From NCBI GenBank assembly GCA_002869695.1, contig PKUD01000204.1, positions 91,580 to 155,579 of the forward strand: a DNA stretch of 64,000 bases. The letters are read 5' to 3'. Position 1 is the stretch's first letter. The number at the start of each line of letters is the position of its first letter. Below the pieces are notes generated by a model that was given only the letters and a program-made list of their open reading frames with translations, ran no database searches and had not been told where the DNA came from. Below, piece after piece: positions 30,502 to 40,438 of the stretch. The translations under genes and the position numbers were made by a program. Origin of the DNA: Desulfuromonas sp. (GTDB lineage: Bacteria; Desulfobacterota; Desulfuromonadia; Desulfuromonadales; Geopsychrobacteraceae).

Positions 30502-31512
30502 ATGGTGGCGAAAAAAGGACTTGCCGAGCTTGGTGAATTCGGCCTGATTGAAAGAATTCGGCAACAGGCTGTCCCTGCTCCGTATCTCCGGCTGGGGATC
30601 GGAGATGACTGTTCGATCCAGGCTGTTGCCGCCGAGGATGAGCTGATGACCAGCACCGACCTGCTTCTTGAGGGGGTTCATTTCAATCTGGAGTGGACCG
30701 ATTTTGAGTCGCTGGGATACAAGAGTGCAGCTGTTAATATTAGTGATATTGCGGCAATGGGAGGTGTCCCCAGATGCCTGTATCTCGGACTTGCCGTTCC
30801 GGAAACGGTTTCAGTCGAACAACTTGAACAGTTTGTTGCGGGCTTCGTTGCTGCCGCACAGGCTTACGGTGCGGTGCTCGCAGGCGGTGATACCTGTCGC
30901 TCCGGTGTCGCCCTGGTGATCTCGGTTACGGCCGAGGGAACGGCTCCGCAGGGGCAGGCGGTCTGTCGCAGCGGGGCCCGACCGGGCGACCTGGTCTTTG
31001 TTTCCGGGACTCTCGGCGACAGTGCTCTGGCTCTCCGTATGCTCCAGCAGGGAAAGCAGCCGTCAGCCCAGCTTGCCTTCCGGCATCATCGTCCTCAGGC
31101 CAGAGTCACTTTGGGGCGTCGCTTGGCTGAAACAGGTTTGGCCACAGCCATGATTGACGTGTCGGATGGCCTGGTGGCGGATCTGGGCCATATCCTGTCC
31201 GCGTCCGGCCTGGGTGCGGTTCTGCACCTGGAGGAGATTCCCCTCTCTTCGGGTTTCAGCGAGGTCCTGATTCGCCAACCGGAATGGCTCGAATTGGCTT
31301 TGACCGGTGGCGAGGATTATGAGCTGCTGTTTACCGTCGCCTCTGAAAGCGCGGGAGACATTGTCCGCCTGGCGGCAGAGCTCGCTCTTCCCTTGACCAG
31401 AATCGGCACCCTGCAGGCTGAACCGGGCCTGCTGATTCTTCAGCAGGACGGAGGCCATTACCCCTTCCAGCGGAGTGGCTTCGATCATTTTTCCAGTGAC
31501 AAGATTTATTAG
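30502..31512 (+). CDS. thiL: Thiamine-monophosphate kinase
   Basis: 336 aa. It shows the ThiL/PurM-like motifs: LRLGIGDDCSIQ (about 30-41), STDLLLEGVHFN, AVNISDIAAMGGVP, LAGGDTCRSG, IDVSDGLVADLGH and LTGGEDYELLFTV. The Asp residues bind the Mg ions used to phosphorylate thiamine monophosphate to the diphosphate. It starts at ATG 30502, about nine bases after AGAGG. It stands alone between a terminator and the chemosensory cluster. Confidence 0.95.
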   Translation: MVAKKGLAELGEFGLIERIRQQAVPAPYLRLGIGDDCSIQAVAAEDELMTSTDLLLEGVHFNLEWTDFESLGYKSAAVNISDIAAMGGVPRCLYLGLAVPETVSVEQLEQFVAGFVAAAQAYGAVLAGGDTCRSGVALVISVTAEGTAPQGQAVCRSGARPGDLVFVSGTLGDSALALRMLQQGKQPSAQLAFRHHRPQARVTLGRRLAETGLATAMIDVSDGLVADLGHILSASGLGAVLHLEEIPLSSGFSEVLIRQPEWLELALTGGEDYELLFTVASESAGDIVRLAAELALPLTRIGTLQAEPGLLILQQDGGHYPFQRSGFDHFSSDKIY

Positions 31513-31637
31513 AGGTATCTTTTTCTTTCCTGTCCTAAAAGGTTAGAAATCGTTATAATCTGACACGGATATCAGCTCCAGAGAACAGTTTAAATACGAG
31601 GCAAGCCGGCTGGCGAGCTTGCGCGGGAGGGTTCAGC

Positions 31638-32906
31638 ATGCGTATTGAGATCAGTCACAAGTTTATTGTCGGATTCATTGTGGTGGTCGGCTCCATTGTC
31701 CTGCTCAATGGCCTGGTGCCTCATCTGGGGATCCCCGAACAATTGCAGCAGCTGGTTGCAACCCTGGGGGCGCTTCTGGTCGGTTTACTTTTTGGCTGGG
31801 CTTTCTCCAAGGCGTTTACCGCCAATATCGGAGTCCTGACTGCCGGGGCGTAACGTCTCAGTACCGGTGACCTGAGTCGGAAGATCCGCCTGCGCAAGGG
31901 AATTGCCAGTGATGAAACCGAGGATCTGGCCAATTCCCTGAACCTCGTCGTCGACAGTCTGCGCAATCTAGTCGGCCAGATCCGGGCTTCCTCGATCAGG
32001 GTCAACGAGTCTTCCCTGGGGCTTTCCGCGACAGCCGAGGAGATGACAACCACGTCGCATGAGGTGGCTGGAACCATTGAGCAGATCAGCCGCGGCGCCG
32101 AGACCCAGGTTGCAATGGTTGAGACGGTGCTGCGGGTGGTCAAGGAGATGGCCATGTCGATCGAGCTGGTGGCCGCTTCGGCAAAAAAGCTGACGGCTTC
32201 GGCCGAGGAAACGACCAGCACGGCGCGCAGCGGCGAAGCGATGGCCGGGGCCTCAGTCGAAAACATGAAACAGGTCCTGGCGCAGGTCGATGAGAACGGA
32301 ACCCAGATCGTTGCCTTCAGCGAGCATGTGCAAAAAATCGGGTCGATTGTCGATGTGATTACCCACATCGCCCAGAAAACCAACCTGTTGGCCGTCAATG
32401 CCACGATTGAAGCGGCCCGGGCGGGAGAATACGGACATGGTTTCGCAATCGTCGCCGACGAGATCAGCAAGCTGGCCGAAAGCGCAGGGGATTCGGCAGC
32501 AGAGATCAGCTCGTTGATTGAAAGAACCAAGCAAGAGAGCGTGCACGTCCAGCAATCGATGCAAAAAAGTCTCGAGGACATTAATGCCGGTCGGGAGTCG
32601 ATCGGTACGATCAGCAGTGCTTTTCAGGCAATTACCGAGCGGGCGGAAAACTCCCAGACCAAGGCCATCAGTATCAATGAACTCGCGGAAAAGCAGAGCG
32701 ACAGCGCCAGGGATATCGTCGAAGCAATCGAGGAAATTTCCCGGGTCGCTGAAGAGAATGCGGTGGCGACCGAAGAGGTCTCCGCTGCCACCGAAGAACA
32801 GTCGATGACGATGGAGCGGATGTCATCGTCATCACTGAAGCTCGCCGAACTGGCGGATGAGCTGCTGACGTCAGTGAGCCGCTTCCAGCTTGGCGTTGAA
32901 GATTAG
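31638..32906 (+). pseudogene. Methyl-accepting chemotaxis protein, interrupted by an in-frame TAA
   Basis: 422 codons. Two membrane helices (about 8-28 and 40-60) with almost no periplasmic loop, a HAMP-like segment and a signalling domain. Its hairpin tip, [40 protein letters not shown], lies at about 235-280. Codon 72 (31851-31853) is TAA in [13 protein letters not shown], where HAMP proteins often have Glu; GAA-to-TAA is again a G-to-T change. The rest is intact. The 3' part could be translated from an inner start to give a soluble receptor, but the simplest view is one broken or misread gene. It heads the che cluster. Confidence 0.9.
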
Positions 32907-32917
32907 GCGGATCGGCT

Positions 32918-33349
32918 ATGGTGCAGATATTACCGTTTCAGCTTGGCGAAGGCCTGTACGGCCTGGAGCTGACGCAGATCCAGCAGCTTGTCGATGAGCC
33001 CCGGGTTTTTTATCTGCCTGGCGCTCCGGAGGAAGTGCTCGGGGCGATCAATCTGCATGGCCGGATTCTGCCGGTATTGGACCTGCCGCAACTGTTCGGC
33101 TTTGCAAAAGGGGAACGGGCAAAACGGATGATTGTGCCCACCGATCAGGACGGGGTTCTGGCGCTTGCTGTCGACAGGGTCCATTCGGTGCTGAACGCGG
33201 CATCCCCCATGATCAAACCCTGTCAGAATGTCTTTGCCAAGGAATGTGTTACAGATGTGCTTGACTGGGACGGAAAACGGATTCGTCTGGTCGATTTGAA
33301 CATGTTACGGGAACGGGTCGGACAGTTGTGCGAACCCACAGGAGGATGA
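32918..33349 (+). CDS. cheW: CheW-like chemotaxis coupling protein
   Basis: 143 aa, with the two five-stranded lobes of CheW: QILPFQLGEGLYGLELTQIQQLVDE at the start, then VLGAINLHGRILPVLDLPQLFG near 47-68 and LALAVDRVHSVL near 85. It bridges receptors and CheA. It starts 11 bases after the MCP stop, and its stop lies just before the next gene's start, so it is part of one operon. Confidence 0.92.
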   Translation: MVQILPFQLGEGLYGLELTQIQQLVDEPRVFYLPGAPEEVLGAINLHGRILPVLDLPQLFGFAKGERAKRMIVPTDQDGVLALAVDRVHSVLNAASPMIKPCQNVFAKECVTDVLDWDGKRIRLVDLNMLRERVGQLCEPTGG

Positions 33350-33351
33350 AA

Positions 33352-33714
33352 ATGGCAAATCGTGTACTGATTGCAGATGATGCTCAGTTCATGCGGGATC
33401 TTTTGCGGGACATATTTGAACAGGCCGGCTGGGATGTGGTGGGCGAAGCGGAAAATGGCAAACAGGCCGTCGAGCAATATAAACTGCTGAAGCCGGACCT
33501 GGTCACCATGGATATCGTCATGCCGTTGCGTAGCGGCATTGAAGCCCTCAGTGATATCATCGCGGCAGATCCCGGGGCCCGGGTCGTCATGTGCAGCGCG
33601 CTCGGCCAGGAGAGCATGGTCATGGAGGCGGTAAAGGCGGGAGCCAGGGATTTTATCGTCAAACCGTTCCAGCAGGAGCAGGTTGAGCGGATTGTCCAGC
33701 GGGTCATGGCATAA
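33352..33714 (+). CDS. cheY: CheY-like single-domain response regulator
   Basis: 120 aa, one receiver domain. The acidic pocket is Asp9-Asp10, the phosphorylation site Asp54 (TMDIVMP), the switch Ser at about 82, and Lys104 (VKPF). ATG 33352 is chosen over 33346 because AGGAGG is six bases upstream. Being between cheW and cheA it is probably the output regulator phosphorylated by CheA; whether it acts on flagella, pili or another target cannot be told. Confidence 0.93.
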   Translation: MANRVLIADDAQFMRDLLRDIFEQAGWDVVGEAENGKQAVEQYKLLKPDLVTMDIVMPLRSGIEALSDIIAADPGARVVMCSALGQESMVMEAVKAGARDFIVKPFQQEQVERIVQRVMA

Positions 33715-33772
33715 TTCCGTAGCGGTTCTGGCCGGGCCTCATCGCGGAGCGGTCGCCGGATTGGATTAACCG

Positions 33773-35629
33773 ATGGATATGGCTAAATTTAAATCGATGT
33801 TCCTCTCGGAAGCCGGAGAGCACTTGAAGAACATGAGTGCGCAGCTGGTGACGATTGAGGGGGCTTCTGACGATCGAGACAGGATTAACAGCCTGTTCCG
33901 CGGGGCGCACTCGATCAAGGGGATGGCTGCATCGATGGGCTATGAAAAAATGGCCGAACTGGCTCACCATCTGGAGGATTCTCTCGACCATTTCCGCCAG
34001 GGGAAACCAATCTCCCCCACAGATGTTGATCGACTGCTGGACGGAGTGGATCTTCTGGAAGGGCTGCTGGAGGATATTTCACAGGACCTTCCGGAACGGG
34101 AAATCGCTGATTTTACGACCCGTCCGGTCGATCAGAAGCAAAGCGTCGAAGACCAGCCCCCAGCCGCTGCAGCGAATCCGGTAACCCATTATCTGCAGTT
34201 GATCCTGCATGACAATGTGGTTTCCCCTGCGGCGCGCTTGTTGTTGTTCTCCAAGTCCCTTGAAAGACTGGGGACCATCGATCGCCTTGTCCCTTCCCTT
34301 GAGCAGATCATGAACGGTCAGGAGCATCGTAGCCTGCAGCTCAGCCTCCAGTCCGACCTGACCGCCGCAGAGATTGAGCAGGCCTTTCAGGATTATCCGG
34401 AAATTTCCCAGCTTAGCATTTCCAGCGAACCTCCGGCGGAAGAACGCCGGAAAGATGATCGCCGTAGCGGGGATCGCAGGCAGGGAGATCGTCGCGCCCA
34501 GTCCCTGACCGCCGGGACTGTCCGGGTTGATACCAACCTGCTGGATCAATTTATCAACCTGACCGGCGAATTGGTTACCAATCGTCACATTCTGCAGACG
34601 GCACTTGCCGAGCAGCGCTGGAACGAACTGAATGACGGGTTGGGCCAGCTCGGCAAGCTGGTGAAAAATCTGCATGGGCAGGTTGTGAAGGTCCGGATGA
34701 TGCCGGTCAGCAGTATCACCGAGCGGTTGTATCGGGTCGTGCGGGATCTGTCCCGGAAAGCGGGTAAAGAGGTGGCCTTGAAGGTAGAAGGAGCAGAGAT
34801 TGAGCTGGACCGGGCGATCCTCGAAGAGGTCGCCGACCCGTTGATGCATATGGTCCGCAATGCCGTCGATCATGGTATCGAACAGCAGGGAACCGTCCAG
34901 GTCAGAATCCGGCGTCAGCGCTCGCACGTGCATATCCTGATCAAGGACGATGGTCGTGGTATCGACCCCCGCAAGCTGCGCGAGCGAGCCCTGGAGAAGG
35001 GTCTGATTTCGCCCAAGCAGGCCGAGACCATGAGCGATATGAACGCCCTGCAATTGATCTGTCTCCCTGGGTTCTCGACCACGACCGAAGTGACGGAAAC
35101 CTCGGGTCGCGGGGTCGGCATGGATGTGGTCAAGGCTGCCGTTGAGAAGCTGGACGGAATACTGCAGATCGATTCAGCCTTGGGAGAAGGCAGCCGGATT
35201 ACCATGAAGCTCCCTTTGTCGGTGGCCATTATCAGAATCTTGCTGATCAGATGTAATGACAGGCTGATGGCATTACCGCTCTCGCGGATACAGCAGACGC
35301 ATCAGATTGAACGTGAAGAAATCCAGAGTCGTGGCCGGCAGCTGCTCATTCAGCTGAAGGAAGAAAAAATACCGCTGATCTCTCTGCGCAAGAGTCTGCA
35401 CATGCCCGTGCCGCCGGCGACCAACAGGGTTTCTCTGGTGGTGATGGAGCTGTTCGGGCGTAAAGTCGGAGTCGTTGTTGACCAGATCGTTGGACACCAG
35501 GAGGTGTTTGTGAAAAAAATGCCCGCCCCTTTCGACCGGCTGCCGGGGACCAATGGTGGTGCCGTTCTGGGCGATGGACAGGTCGTTTTTATCCTTGATG
35601 TTCAGGGGTTTCTCGGGGGGCGCCGGTAG
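33773..35629 (+). CDS. cheA: Chemotaxis histidine kinase CheA
   Basis: 618 aa. P1 with FRGAHSIKGMAASMG (phospho-His46), a linker and P2-like part (about 130-225), a basic linker RRKDDRRSGDRRQGDRR (about 225-242), the dimerisation P3, and the kinase domain with HMVRNAVDHG, DDGRGID and GRGVGMDVV. A CheW-like P5 ends the protein. It phosphorylates CheY-like proteins in response to the receptor. The repeated DRR pattern in the linker is unusual but common in this group. It starts about 58 bases after cheY. Confidence 0.95.
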   Translation: MDMAKFKSMFLSEAGEHLKNMSAQLVTIEGASDDRDRINSLFRGAHSIKGMAASMGYEKMAELAHHLEDSLDHFRQGKPISPTDVDRLLDGVDLLEGLLEDISQDLPEREIADFTTRPVDQKQSVEDQPPAAAANPVTHYLQLILHDNVVSPAARLLLFSKSLERLGTIDRLVPSLEQIMNGQEHRSLQLSLQSDLTAAEIEQAFQDYPEISQLSISSEPPAEERRKDDRRSGDRRQGDRRAQSLTAGTVRVDTNLLDQFINLTGELVTNRHILQTALAEQRWNELNDGLGQLGKLVKNLHGQVVKVRMMPVSSITERLYRVVRDLSRKAGKEVALKVEGAEIELDRAILEEVADPLMHMVRNAVDHGIEQQGTVQVRIRRQRSHVHILIKDDGRGIDPRKLRERALEKGLISPKQAETMSDMNALQLICLPGFSTTTEVTETSGRGVGMDVVKAAVEKLDGILQIDSALGEGSRITMKLPLSVAIIRILLIRCNDRLMALPLSRIQQTHQIEREEIQSRGRQLLIQLKEEKIPLISLRKSLHMPVPPATNRVSLVVMELFGRKVGVVVDQIVGHQEVFVKKMPAPFDRLPGTNGGAVLGDGQVVFILDVQGFLGGRR

Positions 35630-35648
35630 TTCCGGCAGGGATCGAGGT

Positions 35649-36221
35649 ATGTTACAGAAACAGTCAGAGGCGTCCCCGGAGATTTTGCGCGAACAGGTTC
35701 TGGCGGGCATGGAGCAGGCAGCAGCCATGCTGTCACGATTCCTGGAGCCGGGCCGCAAGTTCAGGATGGATTTCAGTACAGCCAGGTTGCAGGCTGGCAC
35801 CGAACCGGACGAACAGAATTTGATCGGGATCTGCCTGCATGTCAGCGGCGCAGTTTCCGGGTCCATCCTGCTGCTTGCATCGGTTGAGAACGCCTGTCGT
35901 CTGGCCGGACTGCTGCTGCGCCGGCCACCTCCGGCCGACCCTGATGATGAGGCCCTCAGATCGACCCTGCGCGAGGTTGGGAACATCTTTGCATCGGGGG
36001 TTCTGGGAGGGCTGGATGACGGACTCAAACTGCGCGCACTGCCTTCGCCGCCGACGTTTCTCTACGGGACCCGGCAGCATGTCCTGGAGCAATGCCAGCA
36101 ATGCTGTGAACGGCCGGCGGCACTGCAGATCGATGCCGGGTTGAACTGCGATTTCAACGACGATACACCGATCAGGGGAAAGGTCATCTTTCGTCTGGTA
36201 GCGGGCCCTGGATTAGATTGA
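35649..36221 (+). CDS. CheC/CheX-like chemotaxis phosphatase
   Basis: 190 aa. The E-x-x-N signature is Glu109 and Asn112 in REVGNIFASGVLGGLDD, with a following Pro-containing stretch as in CheC helices; the alpha-beta layout also fits. CheC and CheX remove phosphate from CheY. ATG 35649 follows the cheA stop by about 20 bases, so it is the last gene of the chemosensory operon. No CheR, CheB or CheD is present in the window. Confidence 0.8.
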   Translation: MLQKQSEASPEILREQVLAGMEQAAAMLSRFLEPGRKFRMDFSTARLQAGTEPDEQNLIGICLHVSGAVSGSILLLASVENACRLAGLLLRRPPPADPDDEALRSTLREVGNIFASGVLGGLDDGLKLRALPSPPTFLYGTRQHVLEQCQQCCERPAALQIDAGLNCDFNDDTPIRGKVIFRLVAGPGLD

Positions 36222-36277
36222 ACCTCGTACCTCGGTGCCGATGTGCCCAGCCCGCCAAACTCTTTCTGGAGACATAG

Positions 36278-37051
36278 ATGATAAGGTTGATTGTTTTCCC
36301 CTTCCTGCTGGCACTCAGTTTTGCCGCAACCGTTGCTGCTCAAGACTTCAGTCTGTCCGACACCCTGCAGACCCTGGAATCTCCCTTCAAGGCGAGTTCG
36401 CAAACTGATTCCGGGGGACGAATCCATGATTTTCAGGCCGAATTCCGCCAGTCCTCGCATATCGCTTCCATCGATCGGAGCCAGCGGGGAGAAGGCTCGG
36501 TCCGGTTTAAATTCCTACCCAATCAGTCTGCAGCGGATGGCATCGCCATGTTTCGCTGGGAATATCGCGCGCCGACAGTCCAGGAGATCGTCTCAGATGG
36601 GCGCACCCTGTGGTTTTATCTGCCAGAGAACCGCCAAGTGATCGAGAGCGATATCTCCCGTCTGCAGGAGCAGCAGGGACAGAACCCGGTCACCTTCCTG
36701 AGCGGCTTGGGAAACCTGAGCCGCGACTTTTCTGTGGAGTGGGCAGCGCCTGATCGCGACGCGGAGGGGAATCCGGCCCTGCTCCTGAGGCCGCGCCAGG
36801 CGTCACAATATATCGACCGGTTGGAGGTTGTTGTGAGCAGACGTGCCGTGGCAGAATATTCAATCAAAGGCAGGGCCGGGACCCTTTTCCCAATCCTTTC
36901 CACCGCAGTTTATGATCCGGGAGGAAACCGGACGGAGATTTACTTTCTCAAAGTGCAGGTCAACCAAGCCCCTGCGGCGGAGCTGTTCCGTTTTCAACCG
37001 CCGGAAGGGGTTGAGGTGGTGAGCCCGTCCGAGCAGGGGCTGGGTTACTGA
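36278..37051 (+). CDS. lolA: Outer-membrane lipoprotein carrier protein LolA
   Basis: 257 aa, longer than the roughly 200 of E. coli. Signal peptide of about 21 residues (ending VAA), then the LolA pattern: LQTLESPFKA, DFQAEFRQSSHIASIDRSQRGEGSVRFK, MFRWEYRAPTVQEIVSDGRTLWFYLPENRQV. This is an open beta-barrel that shuttles lipoproteins across the periplasm. It fits with several predicted lipoproteins in the window. LolB is not seen. Confidence 0.88.
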   Translation: MIRLIVFPFLLALSFAATVAAQDFSLSDTLQTLESPFKASSQTDSGGRIHDFQAEFRQSSHIASIDRSQRGEGSVRFKFLPNQSAADGIAMFRWEYRAPTVQEIVSDGRTLWFYLPENRQVIESDISRLQEQQGQNPVTFLSGLGNLSRDFSVEWAAPDRDAEGNPALLLRPRQASQYIDRLEVVVSRRAVAEYSIKGRAGTLFPILSTAVYDPGGNRTEIYFLKVQVNQAPAAELFRFQPPEGVEVVSPSEQGLGY

Positions 37052-37081
37052 GGCCTGCAGAAATTTCTCTTTTTTGGCGAG

Positions 37082-37111
37082 ACCGCTCCGGAACTTTCTT
37101 TCCGGGGCGGT
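37082..37111 (+). terminator. Hairpin after lolA
   Basis: ACCGCTCCGGAA, five bases, TTCCGGGGCGGT: twelve pairs with one T-G wobble, followed by TTT only. The stem is strong and the T-tract weak, so it may be a partial terminator. Confidence 0.6.
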
Positions 37112-37169
37112 TTCGTGTTATAAGTCACCGATTCTGTGAGCTTCTTGATTAATTGCCAGGAGAAAAGAG

Positions 37170-37655
37170 ATGCCGAGTTTCGATATTGTTTCCAAGGTTG
37201 ACCTGCAGGAGGTCGACAATGCCGTCAACCAGGCCGTAAAGGAGATCGGGCAGCGCTACGATTTCAAAGGGACCCAGAACGAGGTCTCTCTCGGCAAGGA
37301 CGGCCTGACCATTCTGGCTGCCGATGAGTACAAGCTGCAGGCAATCAAGGATATCCTGATTGGCAAACTGGTGCGCCGCCAGGTTTCGCCCAAGTGCTTC
37401 GATTATGGTAAGGAAGAGCCCGCCTCCGCTGGGGCTGTCCGGCAGAGGGCTGCAATTCTGCAGGGGATCGGTAAGGAGAAGGGGAAAGAGATTGTCAAAC
37501 TGATCAAGGCGAGCAAGCTCAAGGTCCAGGCTCAGATCATGGATGATCAGGTGCGGGTCAGCGGCAAGAAAATCGATGACCTGCAGGAGGTGATGCAATT
37601 ACTCAAAGGGGAGGACCTGGGGATCGAACTGCAGTTTGAAAACATGCGCAGTTAG
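37170..37655 (+). CDS. YajQ family nucleotide-binding protein
   Basis: 161 aa, typical length. It starts [22 protein letters not shown] and contains [13 protein letters not shown] (22-41), [30 protein letters not shown] and ends with [12 protein letters not shown], all YajQ hallmarks. The fold has two ferredoxin-like domains. Some homologues bind cyclic di-GMP or RNA; the role here is not known. Confidence 0.94.
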   Translation: MPSFDIVSKVDLQEVDNAVNQAVKEIGQRYDFKGTQNEVSLGKDGLTILAADEYKLQAIKDILIGKLVRRQVSPKCFDYGKEEPASAGAVRQRAAILQGIGKEKGKEIVKLIKASKLKVQAQIMDDQVRVSGKKIDDLQEVMQLLKGEDLGIELQFENMRS

Positions 37656-37714
37656 TTTTCGTCAGGTTTGCTCCGATAACGTGCCCGGTCAGCCGGGTAA
37701 CAGGATGAAATTAC

Positions 37715-39061
37715 GTGGAAACGTTAAAAGTCAGTCTGGTCAGTCTCGGCTGTCCGAAAAATCTGGTTGATGCAGAGGTGATGTTAGGCCACCTGCCGGC
37801 ACCGCGCTTCGAGATCATCACCGACGAAAGCCAGGACGATATCATTATCATCAATACCTGCTCGTTTATCGAGGATGCCAAGGAAGAATCGATAGAAACC
37901 ATTCTCGAAGTCGCCGACTACAAGGAGCAGGGCGCCTGTAAAATGCTGGTGGTCAGCGGTTGCCTGCCCCAGCGTTATCAGGACCAGCTTGGCAAAGAGC
38001 TGCCAGAGGTCGATCTGTTTGTCGGCACCGGAGATGCGCCGCGGATCGTCGATCTGATTGAGCGGCAACTCGGGAAAACCACCTCCAGCCAGGAGATCGG
38101 TACTCCCGACTTTCTCTACGATCACGAGACCCCGCGGGTCAACTCCTCCCCATTCTACAGCAGCTACATCAAGATTGCTGACGGATGTGGCAACCATTGC
38201 TCTTACTGCATTATTCCCCAGTTACGCGGGAATCTGCGCTCCCGGTCGATCGATTCTGTCTGCAAGGAGGCTCATCGTCTGGCCGGCAAGGGGGTGCGCG
38301 AGATCAACCTGATTGCCCAGGATATCACAGCTTACGGCGCGGACCGTGATGACGGAACGAATATCGAAGCGCTGTTGCGCGAGTTGGTCAAGGTGGAAGG
38401 GATCGCCTGGATTCGCTTGCTCTATGCTTATCCGGACGGCATCAGTGACGAATTGATCGATCTGATCGCTGCAGAGGAAAAAATCTGTAACTACCTTGAT
38501 ATTCCTCTGCAGCATATCGATGACCAGATCCTTGAGCAGATGAATAGGAGGGTCAGCGAAAAGGATATCCGCAATCTGCTGCGGCGCCTGCGCAGTCGCA
38601 TCCCGGACCTGACCCTGCGCACCTCGTTTATTGTTGGCTTCCCCGGTGAAACAATGGCGCAGTACGAAAAGCTGCTCAGCTTTGTTCAGGAAGGTCACTT
38701 TGAACGAGTTGGGGTCTTTCGCTACTCCCGCGAGGAAGGAACCGCCGCAGCGAAGCTGCCGGGGCAGATTCTCGCCCGGACCAAAAAAAGCCGCCTCAAC
38801 AAGCTGATGCGCGCCCAGGCACGGGTCTCCTTTGAAAAAAACCGGGAGCTGGTCGGTCGACTAGAGACCGTGCTGATCGAAGGGTACAGCGAAGAGACCG
38901 ATCTGTTGCTCAAGGGGCGCAGCGTTCGGCAGGCCCCGGATATCGACGGACAGTATCTGATAACCGCGGGCCATGCTGAGGTCGGGCAGCTGGTCCAGGT
39001 AAAGATTACCGATTCATCGGAATATGACCTGATCGGTGAAATCCTTGAGGAGAAGAGCTAG
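37715..39061 (+). CDS. rimO: Ribosomal protein S12 methylthiotransferase RimO
   Basis: 448 aa. The N-terminal MTTase domain has [16 protein letters not shown] and [14 protein letters not shown] plus SGCLPQRY, whose Cys residues bind one cluster. The radical-SAM motif is C-GNH-C-SY-C (Cys158, 162, 165), and a C-terminal TRAM domain follows. It adds a methylthio group to Asp88 of S12. The start is GTG 37715. It is followed closely by apbE. Confidence 0.95.
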   Translation: METLKVSLVSLGCPKNLVDAEVMLGHLPAPRFEIITDESQDDIIIINTCSFIEDAKEESIETILEVADYKEQGACKMLVVSGCLPQRYQDQLGKELPEVDLFVGTGDAPRIVDLIERQLGKTTSSQEIGTPDFLYDHETPRVNSSPFYSSYIKIADGCGNHCSYCIIPQLRGNLRSRSIDSVCKEAHRLAGKGVREINLIAQDITAYGADRDDGTNIEALLRELVKVEGIAWIRLLYAYPDGISDELIDLIAAEEKICNYLDIPLQHIDDQILEQMNRRVSEKDIRNLLRRLRSRIPDLTLRTSFIVGFPGETMAQYEKLLSFVQEGHFERVGVFRYSREEGTAAAKLPGQILARTKKSRLNKLMRAQARVSFEKNRELVGRLETVLIEGYSEETDLLLKGRSVRQAPDIDGQYLITAGHAEVGQLVQVKITDSSEYDLIGEILEEKS

Positions 39062-39062
39062 T

Positions 39063-40058
39063 TTGTTCAACCGCCCACTGATTCCGATTCTGCTGATTCT
39101 GCTGGTCGCATTGTTGTTCTGGTTGCGTCAGCCCGCCGGCGAATCGATGGTTTCCAGAACCGCTCTGGTTATGGGAACCCTGGTGGAGATCAAGGCGTAT
39201 GGAGAAGACCGGGCTCAGCTGGAAGAGACGATCGATACAGCTTTTAACGAAATGGTTCGCCTGGAACAGTTATTCTCCAGCCATCTTCCCGAAAGTGAAA
39301 TAAGCCGTTTGTCTGCGGCGACCGGATCGTTTGCGGTCAGCAGGGAGACGGCTGTTTTGCTGGAGCTGGGGATAGAGATGGCGCGGCTGAGTGATGGCGC
39401 ATTCGATCTCGGCCTCGGCAGACTTAAGGATCTTTGGGATATCGGCGGGGAGAATCCGCAGATCCCCGGCGAGCAGTCTTTACGCCGTGCGCTGCATGGG
39501 GCAGGGCCAGCGGCTCTGCAGCTGGAAGGGCTGCAGGTGCGGAAACAGGCGCCTGACCTACACATCGATCTGGGGGGCATTGCCAAGGGGTACATCATAG
39601 ATCGGGCCGCGGAGCTGCTCCTCCAGGCCGGAGTTAGCTCGGCCGCGGTGAATGCCGGAGGCGATATCCGTCTGCTTGGTGATCGCCAGGGGCAGGACTG
39701 GCGGATCGGCATTCAGCATCCCCGCGAGAGTGACGCGACTATGGCGACGCTCAATCTGCGCAACCGTGCGGTGGTGACCTCCGGTGATTACGAACGATTT
39801 TTTGTGCGGGACGGTATTCGCTATCACCACCTCTTTGATCCGCAAAACGGGCGGCCGGCTCGGGGTTGCCAGAGCGTAACAGTTGTTGCCGCTGATGCCG
39901 CCAGCGCCGATGCCCTGGCGACCGCCGCTTTTGTCCTCGGTCCCCGCGCTGGGCTGGATTTGTTGGAGCAATTGCCGGATGTCGAGGGCCTGCTGGTGAC
40001 TGCCGATGGGCGGAGGTTGGCAACCGCAGGAATTGAGAGCGCTCTGGAATGGCACTAG
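39063..40058 (+). CDS. apbE: FAD:protein FMN transferase ApbE
   Basis: 331 aa from TTG 39063 (GAGGAG nine bases upstream). One N-terminal hydrophobic helix or signal (about 6-22), then the ApbE motifs MGTLVEIKAYG, IDLGGIAKGYIIDRA, NAGGDIRLLG, VTSGDYERFF, HHLFDPQNGRPA and ADALATAAFVLG. It attaches FMN to Thr of flavoproteins such as RnfG/NqrC. It overlaps the NusG-II gene, which fits the conserved apbE/NusG-II/Gx trio. Confidence 0.92.
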   Translation: MFNRPLIPILLILLVALLFWLRQPAGESMVSRTALVMGTLVEIKAYGEDRAQLEETIDTAFNEMVRLEQLFSSHLPESEISRLSAATGSFAVSRETAVLLELGIEMARLSDGAFDLGLGRLKDLWDIGGENPQIPGEQSLRRALHGAGPAALQLEGLQVRKQAPDLHIDLGGIAKGYIIDRAAELLLQAGVSSAAVNAGGDIRLLGDRQGQDWRIGIQHPRESDATMATLNLRNRAVVTSGDYERFFVRDGIRYHHLFDPQNGRPARGCQSVTVVAADAASADALATAAFVLGPRAGLDLLEQLPDVEGLLVTADGRRLATAGIESALEWH

Positions 40059-40438
40059 GTGAGCTACTGCAGCGATTGACCCGGTTTGACCGCTACCTGA
40101 TCCTTTGTCTCTCACTGCTGGTCGGGGTCTCTTTTCTCCTTCCCTTTGGGCGCCAGGCCGGAGCCCGTTTGATTGTTGAGGCGGACAACCGCACGGTGTT
40201 TAGCGCACCCCTGGATACGCCCAGGCAGTTTGCAGTCGAGGGCCCGCTGGGAATGACCCGGATGGAGGTCAGGAATGGGGCAGTCCGGGTGCTTCATTCG
40301 CCCTGTCCGCAGAAAATCTGTATCGGCCTTGGAGAAGCCCGGCGAGCTGGAGATCTCCTGGCCTGCGTGCCAAACCGGATAGTTGTCCGGATAGAAGGTG
40401 ATGTCGAGGGAGCGGCCTATGACCTCCTCAGCCGTTGA
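40049..40438 (+). CDS. NusG domain II-containing protein
   Basis: 129 aa. One membrane helix (about 17-33, LILCLSLLVGVSFLLPF), then a small beta domain with LHSPCPQKICIGLGEARRAGDLLACVPNRIVVRI. The latter matches the NusG domain II family found next to apbE and Gx transporters. Two Cys in SPCPQKIC and one in LACVPN may be functional. Exact role unknown; the association suggests flavin transfer or electron transport. Confidence 0.85.
   Translation: MALGELLQRLTRFDRYLILCLSLLVGVSFLLPFGRQAGARLIVEADNRTVFSAPLDTPRQFAVEGPLGMTRMEVRNGAVRVLHSPCPQKICIGLGEARRAGDLLACVPNRIVVRIEGDVEGAAYDLLSR

Noticed and set aside
31561..31637. Riboswitch (cyclic di-GMP type) in the MCP leader
   Set aside because: Only one small GCAAGC...GCTTGC hairpin is seen; the conserved GEMM motif bases are absent.
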